A stretch of 34,564 nt of DNA from Desulfobacteraceae bacterium (GTDB lineage Bacteria; Desulfobacterota; Desulfobacteria; Desulfobacterales; Desulfobacteraceae). The stretch is taken from assembly GCA_003353855.1 (NCBI GenBank), contig PIVS01000008.1, positions 1 through 34,564 of the forward strand, given 5' to 3'. Both the position numbers and the translations under genes were made by a program. The notes under the pieces are model-generated. The model searched no databases. It was not told the DNA's origin and saw only the letters and a program-made list of their open reading frames with translations. Numbering within the stretch: position 1 is the first letter of the stretch; every line of letters begins with the position of its first letter. Below, piece after piece: positions 28,203 to 34,564 of this stretch.

Positions 28203-28633
28203 GATCAGGGTAAACTGGCAAACCGGTCAGTGCTGTCATGCCGGAGTTTTTTTTCTTCTTCGTACTTGAACGGGAATACGCTTTGTGTCATAGTATGTTT
28301 AACCTCGTTGATGATAGTTTTTTGGTCGCACAAATATTCTATCTGCTTGAGTAATCAAGTACAACGGGTTTTTTTGTTTTTTTTGATGGTGGATTGGGGT
28401 AAAATTTTAACTGGAAAATTAAAGAGTGGATCTGTCCATTTTTTGTATTTTGAAAAACGTGACGTAACTCTAAAACCAGATTTTTGGGAAGGATCAATAA
28501 AGCTTTTGACAAAAATATTAGGCTTGATCTGAAATGAAAAATTTATAAAATGTTAAAAGCACATGGTTTTTTAAAACAGATTATTAAAGGTCTTTGGTTG
28601 TAACCGAAAGGGCGGAGCTATATCAAAAAAATA

Positions 28634-29761
28634 ATGAAGAGGGCTTTGAAAAGCCCCTTGCAAATCACCCATATTTTTAAAACCTATTTCCCTAATACTC
28701 ATGGTGGGTTGGAAGAGGCCATCCGGCAGATAGCAAGAGCTTCTGTAGAAGAAGGAATTAGTGTTTCAGTTGTTTCTTTATCAAAAAAAGCAAAAGAAGA
28801 AATTCATGAAGGGGTTAAAACACAATCTTTTTATGCAAATTTTGAAATATTATCTAATCCGTTCAGCTGGTCTCTGTTAAAGCATTTCCGTACGATTATA
28901 AAAAATTCAGATATTATCCATTTGCAATTCCCTTGGCCAACGGCGGAACTCCTAACTTTGCTTTTTAATGTTAAGAAACCAATTGTATTAACGTTTCATT
29001 GTGATATCCATAAAAATAAGATTTTAAAAAAACTTTACGAACCGTTTATTCATGCAGTTTTACGGAAAAGTAGTGTTATTGTTGTTACTAGTGAAAATCT
29101 AAAGAGAGCAACGCCTATTTTACAAGGGTATAGGCATAAGTGCCGGACTGTTAATCTGTGGCTCGATAAAGACAGGTTTGATGGTCTTTCGGAACCTGAC
29201 CAAGCAATAATTGATATGGTAAAAGAGATAGGTGTTTACGGGCTTTTTGTCGGTGTTTTGAGATGGTATAAGGGATTGAATATTTTGCTTGATGCTGCAA
29301 AAAATACGAAAGGAAATATAGTAATATTAGGTAACGGGTTGATGTTAGATGAATTAAAAAAACGCATTAAGGAAGAAAAAATTTCCAATGTATTTGTTTT
29401 GGGTTTTCAAAATGATAGTGCTTTGAAATATTTGTTAGAGAATTGTAGATTTACTGTTTTGCCATCAATTTCCCCTGCCGAGGCATTTGGCCAGGTCTTA
29501 CTGGAGTCTTGTTATTTTAAAAAACCTATGGTGACGACGGAGTTAGGCACGGGGACTAGTTTCGTTAATTTGAACGGGCAAACCGGATATGTGATACCGC
29601 GAAAGGATGTTTCATCACTGTTTGAAGCGATGAACAAGTTGTTTGTTTCGGAGGTTACCTGTGAAATGTTTGGACAAAATGCCTATAATCGGTTACAAGA
29701 ATATTTTACTCTCAACAAGCAAGCTAAAAAATATATTGAGATATATAAAAGTCTTTTGTAG
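28634..29761 (+). CDS. Glycosyltransferase family 4
   Basis: 'FKTYFPNTHGGLEEAIRQIARASVEEG', 'VGVLRWYKGLNILLDAAK', 'LPSISPAEAFGQVLLESCYFKKPMVTTELGTGTSFV'. Confidence 0.92.
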   Translation: MKRALKSPLQITHIFKTYFPNTHGGLEEAIRQIARASVEEGISVSVVSLSKKAKEEIHEGVKTQSFYANFEILSNPFSWSLLKHFRTIIKNSDIIHLQFPWPTAELLTLLFNVKKPIVLTFHCDIHKNKILKKLYEPFIHAVLRKSSVIVVTSENLKRATPILQGYRHKCRTVNLWLDKDRFDGLSEPDQAIIDMVKEIGVYGLFVGVLRWYKGLNILLDAAKNTKGNIVILGNGLMLDELKKRIKEEKISNVFVLGFQNDSALKYLLENCRFTVLPSISPAEAFGQVLLESCYFKKPMVTTELGTGTSFVNLNGQTGYVIPRKDVSSLFEAMNKLFVSEVTCEMFGQNAYNRLQEYFTLNKQAKKYIEIYKSLL

Positions 29762-29851
29762 ACGTCGAGAATTTCGAATTTTAAAATTTCCAAAGAACAA
29801 AAATAACAATAGACAAAAACCTAACCGGACATTACTGAAAATAGATAAAAC

Positions 29852-30814
29852 ATGAAAACAATTTTAATTACAGGAGCCTCCGGGTTTATCGGAAGAGCAG
29901 TTGCTAAAACTCTATTAGCTGATAATACAATAATTGCTTTTGATAAAAAAATATCACCGGATAAGGCTAATGGTTATATTCCAATTGTTGGAGATATCAC
30001 GAATGAAAACATGTTGAAATCAGTTTGCAGCATTTATGTTCCTGATGTTGTTATTCATTGCGCAGGAATCGCACATCAGCCGATCATAAGCTCACTGAGC
30101 ATGGATGCGTATGACCATGTGAATCATGTTGCAACAATTAATTTGGTAGTTGCTGCCGTGAATGCAAACGCAAATGTCCATTTTATTTTTCTTTCTTCCA
30201 TTTCAGTGTATGGAGAAAATTATAATTTTAAAGAAGTAAATGAAGAGGACCCGTGCTGGCCCTACTCAGCATATAGCAGCAGTAAAGCAGATGCTGAACA
30301 TGGATTGAAAACTTTTTTTAAAAATAGTTTTATAAAGAAACTAGATGTATTACGACTGGCCCCGGTTTATGATTCTACATGGAGCCTGAATCTTGAAAAA
30401 AGGGTTTTTGGCCCTCAAAAATTTGTTTATTTGAGGTTTGGATCAGGGAACCAGAAAATGTCTGTGCTTGCAAGGCAGAATCTGGTTGATTTTATTTTAT
30501 TCAGAATTGAAAATAATTCAACGCGAAGATTTTGCAATGTTTTGAATGTTACAGATAAAAGGCCTTGCTCTTTTTATAAAATCATTAAGATTTTTAAGAA
30601 ATCTGAATACCAGCCTGACAGGATGGTCGTTAAGGTCCCTCTGTGGTTTGTTTGGCTGGCAACTCGGATCGCTGGTATTATTATAAAGGGCAAAGTAATG
30701 TTGATCCATTCATTTTATGATAAGCTTGCGAATGATTTGGTTTTTGATAATAAAAGGATGCTTAATACAGGGTTTGATCCTAAGCATACAATAAAGTCTG
30801 TTTTTGTTAAATAA
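29852..30814 (+). CDS. NAD-dependent epimerase/dehydratase
   Basis: 'ILITGASGFIGRAVAKTLL', 'FIFLSSISVYGENYNFKEVNEEDPCWPYSAYSSSKADAE'. Confidence 0.9.
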   Translation: MKTILITGASGFIGRAVAKTLLADNTIIAFDKKISPDKANGYIPIVGDITNENMLKSVCSIYVPDVVIHCAGIAHQPIISSLSMDAYDHVNHVATINLVVAAVNANANVHFIFLSSISVYGENYNFKEVNEEDPCWPYSAYSSSKADAEHGLKTFFKNSFIKKLDVLRLAPVYDSTWSLNLEKRVFGPQKFVYLRFGSGNQKMSVLARQNLVDFILFRIENNSTRRFCNVLNVTDKRPCSFYKIIKIFKKSEYQPDRMVVKVPLWFVWLATRIAGIIIKGKVMLIHSFYDKLANDLVFDNKRMLNTGFDPKHTIKSVFVK

Positions 30815-31794
30815 TGGGGACGTATATAAATTTGAATATATTTGGTTTTTTGATGGGCGGATTGGGTGCTTTCCTTGCAATGAGATTTGGTGGCAGGATA
30901 GGAATAAATGATATTCCAAATCACAGAAGTTCCCATGAAGAAAGTATCCCAAGGGGTGGTGGGGTTGGTATTTTAATTGCTTTTATATCGGCAAGCCTGG
31001 TCCTGTCAATTCCTGTAGGGTTATGGTTGCCTTCTTTGGTCATTGCTTTAGTCAGCCTGTGGGGTGGAGATAAACATCGTCTGTCTGTAAAAGAAAGACT
31101 TGTTATTCAATTTGGCTGCAGTATGGTTTTTTTGGTTTTTCTTCTATATTCAAAACAGGTTGCCTTTAATACCTATTTTTTGATTATCCCCATATCTGTT
31201 TTTATAGTGGGCACTTCAAATTTTTATAATTTCATGGATGGAATAGATGGTATTGCTGGAATTACCGGGGTTGTGGGGTTTTCGCTGCTTTCTTTTTATA
31301 GTTATACTTTTGGAATAGATGACGGCTACCCGGCCCTATATCTGGTCCTGGCTTTTTCCTGCCTTGGCTTCCTCTGTTTTAATTTCCCCAGGGCAAAAGT
31401 GTTCATAGGAGATATAGGGAGCATTTTGTTGGGGTTTGTGTTTGCATGTTTGGTTATTACATTGTCTGATAATATGGTCGACTTTATTGTGATGATAGGA
31501 TTTCTGGCGCCCTTTTATTTTGATGAAATTTTGACAATGATTGTAAGAATTAAAGATGGTGATTCTTTGATCATCGCCCACCGAAAACATATTTACCAAC
31601 TGCTGGCAAATGAAGTTGGGATCAGCCATTGGAAAGTCTCTTTGGCCTATGGCCTTTTGCAGGCTATCATAGGGTTGTCCATCATAATAATAAAGCCAAT
31701 GGGCCTCTATTTTATATTGCTGGCCTATCTGGTTTACAGCCTGATATTTGTCTGGTTTTCAATAAGTGTTCGCAAAAAGGTTGCCGTTAAATGA
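30814..31794 (+). CDS. WecA/WbpL-like undecaprenyl-phosphate glycosyl-1-phosphate transferase (MraY/WecA superfamily)
   Basis: 'GINDIPNHRSSHEESIPRGGGVGIL', 'NFYNFMDGIDGIAGI', 'VFIGDIGSILLGF', 'LIIAHRKHIYQLL'. Confidence 0.93.
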   Translation: MGTYINLNIFGFLMGGLGAFLAMRFGGRIGINDIPNHRSSHEESIPRGGGVGILIAFISASLVLSIPVGLWLPSLVIALVSLWGGDKHRLSVKERLVIQFGCSMVFLVFLLYSKQVAFNTYFLIIPISVFIVGTSNFYNFMDGIDGIAGITGVVGFSLLSFYSYTFGIDDGYPALYLVLAFSCLGFLCFNFPRAKVFIGDIGSILLGFVFACLVITLSDNMVDFIVMIGFLAPFYFDEILTMIVRIKDGDSLIIAHRKHIYQLLANEVGISHWKVSLAYGLLQAIIGLSIIIIKPMGLYFILLAYLVYSLIFVWFSISVRKKVAVK

Positions 31795-33713
31795 AAGTAC
31801 GTCTTTCCAGAAATCTGTTTATTATCGTTATGGTAGATATTATTTTATTATGTACCTCTTTTTATCTGGCGCATTTGATCCGGTTTGATTTTGACCTACC
31901 CGACTGGGCTGGAGAAAAATGTATTGAACTGCTTCCTTATGTCCTGGGGGTAAAACTGTTTTGCTTTTATTTTTTTGATTTATACAAAGGCATGTGGCGG
32001 TATACAAGCCTTAATGACTTGATGAACATTGTAAAAGCGTGCACAGCAGCAACCTTTGGATTGATTGTCTTTGTTCTTTTTAAAAACCGGTTTGAAATGG
32101 TATCAAGATCTGTTTTCATCATTGACTGGTGCCTCACTCTTATGTCCATTCTCAGTGTTCGAATTATTACCAGGCTGTGCTTTGAAGAGTTTACAGAAGA
32201 TTTTGGTTTACGGGCAGTGTTTGATTCCTTCCTGAAAATATTTAAAAGAGGGCAGAGAAAAGGCAAGGGGGTTATTATCGTGGGTGCCGGAGATTGCGGT
32301 CAGAAAATCTGCCGGGAATTTATTGAAAATCCCTATGTACAGTCCCATGTGATCGGATTTTTGGATGATGATGTCTCTAAAATAGGAAGAAAGATTCACG
32401 GGGTGTCTGTTTTAAATGTGATTGATGAGCTTGAACATACGGTGAAATCCGCAGATGTGGATGAGGTCATCATTGCAATTTCCAATGCAGGTTCGCAAAG
32501 GATGAGGCAGATTGTGGGGGCATGCAAAAAAGCAGATATTAATTTTAAAACTATTCCCAATATGGGGGAAGTGATTGATGGAAAAATAAATATCAGCTCC
32601 ATCAGAAATGTTGAGTATCGGGATCTTCTAGGCAGGGAGCCTGTTAAGCTTGATAAGGAGGAAATTGGAAAATATCTTGGCAATAAGCGGGTGATTGTTA
32701 CGGGGGCAGGAGGCTCCATAGGAACCGGTCTTTGCCGCCAGATCTGCAGATATTCTCCTGAAAAAATTATCCTTTTTGAAAGAGCGGAAAGCCCCCTATA
32801 TGAGATTGATCTTGAACTTAAGAAAAGCTTTCCCAATGTTGAGGTCATACCGGTATTAGGGGATATCCAGAATAAGACGGAGTTGAATAAAATATTTGAA
32901 GAGTTTCAGCCTGATATTGTATTCCATGCCGCAGCATACAAGCATGTTCCCATGCTGGAAAAACATCCCTGGAAGGCAGTGGAAAATAATATTGAAGGGA
33001 CCCGGAACCTTGTTGAGGTTACCCAGAAATTTGAATGTGAAAAATTTGTGTTTGTCTCCACGGATAAAGCGGTAAATCCGACCAATGTCATGGGGACCAG
33101 TAAACGGATAGCCGAAATTTTGGTCCAGAATATGAATAATACGCAAGGGTCAAAAACAAGTTTTATCACGGTAAGATTTGGAAATGTGATCGGCAGTGTC
33201 GGCAGTGTCATCCCCTTATTTAAGAAACAGATAAACGAGGGCGGGCCGGTAACTGTTACCCATCCCGAAATGATAAGGTATTTTATGCTGATTCCCGAGG
33301 CCTGCCAGTTGATCCTCCAGGCAGGTTCCATGGGGAAAGGCGGTGAAATTTTCATCCTTGAGATGGGAAAACCTGTCAAAATAGACAGTATGGCAAGGGA
33401 TTTGATTAGGTTTTCAGGGTTTGAACCCGGGGTTGATATAAAGATTGAGTACACAGGATTGAGGCCGGGTGAAAAGTTGTATGAAGAATTGATAACGGAT
33501 CAGGAAAATGTTGTTCCCACAGGACATCACAAGATTATGATGCTCAACAGCTGCGGCATGGTGATGGACACATTGGACAAAGAGATTGAAAACTTGAAAA
33601 AAGAGGCTCAAAATAGAAATCCTGATAAAATCAGGGTAGCGCTGAAAAAAATTGTCCCGGAATATTCTCCAGGGTCATCCGGTTCGTCTGGTGGGGGGAG
33701 CCAAATAATATGA
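31791..33713 (+). CDS. CapD/WbpM-like membrane nucleoside-diphosphate-sugar 4,6-dehydratase
   Basis: 640 aa; N-terminal TM segments, 'GVIIVGAGDCGQKICREF', 'RVIVTGAGGSIGTGLCRQICRYSPEKIILFERAESPLYEIDLEL', 'VFHAAAYKHVPMLEKHPWKAVENNIEGTRNL'. Confidence 0.95.
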   Translation: MKVRLSRNLFIIVMVDIILLCTSFYLAHLIRFDFDLPDWAGEKCIELLPYVLGVKLFCFYFFDLYKGMWRYTSLNDLMNIVKACTAATFGLIVFVLFKNRFEMVSRSVFIIDWCLTLMSILSVRIITRLCFEEFTEDFGLRAVFDSFLKIFKRGQRKGKGVIIVGAGDCGQKICREFIENPYVQSHVIGFLDDDVSKIGRKIHGVSVLNVIDELEHTVKSADVDEVIIAISNAGSQRMRQIVGACKKADINFKTIPNMGEVIDGKINISSIRNVEYRDLLGREPVKLDKEEIGKYLGNKRVIVTGAGGSIGTGLCRQICRYSPEKIILFERAESPLYEIDLELKKSFPNVEVIPVLGDIQNKTELNKIFEEFQPDIVFHAAAYKHVPMLEKHPWKAVENNIEGTRNLVEVTQKFECEKFVFVSTDKAVNPTNVMGTSKRIAEILVQNMNNTQGSKTSFITVRFGNVIGSVGSVIPLFKKQINEGGPVTVTHPEMIRYFMLIPEACQLILQAGSMGKGGEIFILEMGKPVKIDSMARDLIRFSGFEPGVDIKIEYTGLRPGEKLYEELITDQENVVPTGHHKIMMLNSCGMVMDTLDKEIENLKKEAQNRNPDKIRVALKKIVPEYSPGSSGSSGGGSQII

Positions 33714-34312
33714 AACGATTTATTGATTTTTCCATCTCCCTTATTTTATTAATTGCTTTCATGCCCCTGCTTGTGGCAATTGCGGCATTGGTTCGGACTA
33801 AATTGGGCTCCCCTGTATTGTTCAGGCAGACACGGCCCGGATTAAATGGATACCCGTTTCTCATGTATAAATTCCGCACACTTACAGATGAAAGGGATGA
33901 TAAGGGAAACCTTTTACCGGATGCACACAGGATGACCCGGTTTGGTGCTTTGTTAAGAAAGTTGAGCCTGGATGAACTGCCGGAACTGACCAATGTTTTA
34001 AAAGGTGACATGAGTCTTGTGGGACCAAGGCCTCTTTTGATGCAGTATTTGAAAAGATATTCTATTGACCAGGCCCGTCGTCATGATGTTAAGCCAGGAA
34101 TTACAGGCTGGGCCCAAATTAACGGCCGCAATTTAATCTCCTGGCCGGAAAAATTTAAACTGGATGTCTGGTATGTGGATAACCAAAGTTTCAGGCTTGA
34201 TGTGAAAATACTCATATTGACAATTGTCCAGGTGTATAAGCGGGAAGGCGTCCAGCAGGAAGGACATGTTACAGCAGAAGAATTCATGGGGAATAAAGAG
34301 AATGGAAGATAG
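33710..34312 (+). CDS. Bacterial sugar transferase (PglC/WbaP C-terminal-like)
   Basis: 'MKRFIDFSISLILLIAFMPLL', 'GSPVLFRQTRPGLNGYPFLMYKFRTL', 'LDELPELTNVLKGDMSLVGPRPLL', 'RHDVKPGITGWAQINGRN'. Confidence 0.95.
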   Translation: MKRFIDFSISLILLIAFMPLLVAIAALVRTKLGSPVLFRQTRPGLNGYPFLMYKFRTLTDERDDKGNLLPDAHRMTRFGALLRKLSLDELPELTNVLKGDMSLVGPRPLLMQYLKRYSIDQARRHDVKPGITGWAQINGRNLISWPEKFKLDVWYVDNQSFRLDVKILILTIVQVYKREGVQQEGHVTAEEFMGNKENGR

Positions 34313-34564
34313 GTTTAATGAATGGAAATTTCCTGAAATCATTGATGGCAAGCCAACCATTTATAATTGGGTTGTGCAATACTCTGACGGATTGAAATTG
34401 GGCTACAAGACAGATATTGGCGCTTTTTCCTATATTAACGCCAGGTATGAAGTTGAAATTGAGGATTATGTCCAGATTGGCTCCCATTGTTCCATTTATT
34501 CCATTTCCACAATCGATGGAAAAAAAGGAAAAGTCACCCTAAAGAAAAATTGTCGTATCGGAAC
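34302..34564 (+). CDS. Hexapeptide-repeat acyltransferase, truncated by window end
   Basis: ATG at 34302 overlaps the preceding stop; 'MEDRFNEWKFPEIIDGKPTIYNWVVQYSDGLKLGYKTDIGAFSYINARYEVEIEDYVQIGSHCSIYSISTIDG' left-handed beta-helix pattern. Confidence 0.75.
   Translation, partial: MEDRFNEWKFPEIIDGKPTIYNWVVQYSDGLKLGYKTDIGAFSYINARYEVEIEDYVQIGSHCSIYSISTIDGKKGKVTLKKNCRIG

Noticed and set aside
28167-28532. 121-aa plus-strand ORF in the divergent junction
   Set aside because: Overlaps the transposase relic in antisense and has no recognisable motif.
28600-28625. Possible JUMPStart/ops element (gggcggagct) upstream of the 28634 gene
   Set aside because: Lacks the ops core GGCGGTAG and the 39-bp JUMPStart context.
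8643-34564. Search for Wzx flippase or Wzy polymerase
   Set aside because: No polytopic ORF with that character was seen; membrane proteins present are MBOAT, Wzm, WecA-like and the WbpM N-terminus. Absence applies only to this window.

Overview
The window looks like part of a deltaproteobacterial-type chromosome (taxon is my inference) in three parts. (1) 1-8.6 kb: folE2, then a compact toxin-antitoxin (TA) island with three recognisable TA pairs (RelE/Phd and two MazE/MazF-type) and relics of further TA genes, then housekeeping genes (S13 DD-carboxypeptidase, M18 aminopeptidase, lipoprotein, OmpA-like). (2) 8.6-27.3 kb, minus strand: a surface-polysaccharide locus with glycosyltransferases, a tightly overlapping operon that appears to make a CMP-activated acid or sugar (cytidylyltransferase, HpcH aldolase, 2-hydroxyacid dehydrogenase, epimerase, cyclase-family hydrolase, HAD), an SGNH/MBOAT O-acylation pair, a patch of decayed genes, a GT2-DUF115 fusion, a methyltransferase with a 7x63-bp (21-aa, three-heptad) repeat tail, and a Wzm/Wzt ABC exporter. 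The Wzt ATPase carries a C-terminal FkbM methyltransferase domain. (3) 27.5-34.5 kb: a decayed IS1380-type transposase, then a plus-strand block with GT4, epimerase, WecA/WbpL-like transferase, CapD/WbpM dehydratase, PglC/WbaP-like transferase and a truncated hexapeptide acyltransferase. The strongest candidate for something new is the adjacent pair 22904-26507: a Wzt-FkbM exporter fusion beside a methyltransferase with an in-frame, repeat-encoded predicted coiled coil. By analogy with the WbdD terminator/ruler of E. coli O9a, this could be a chain-length and capping module whose length can change by 63-bp steps. All identifications are by eye from translated motifs; no database search was run.
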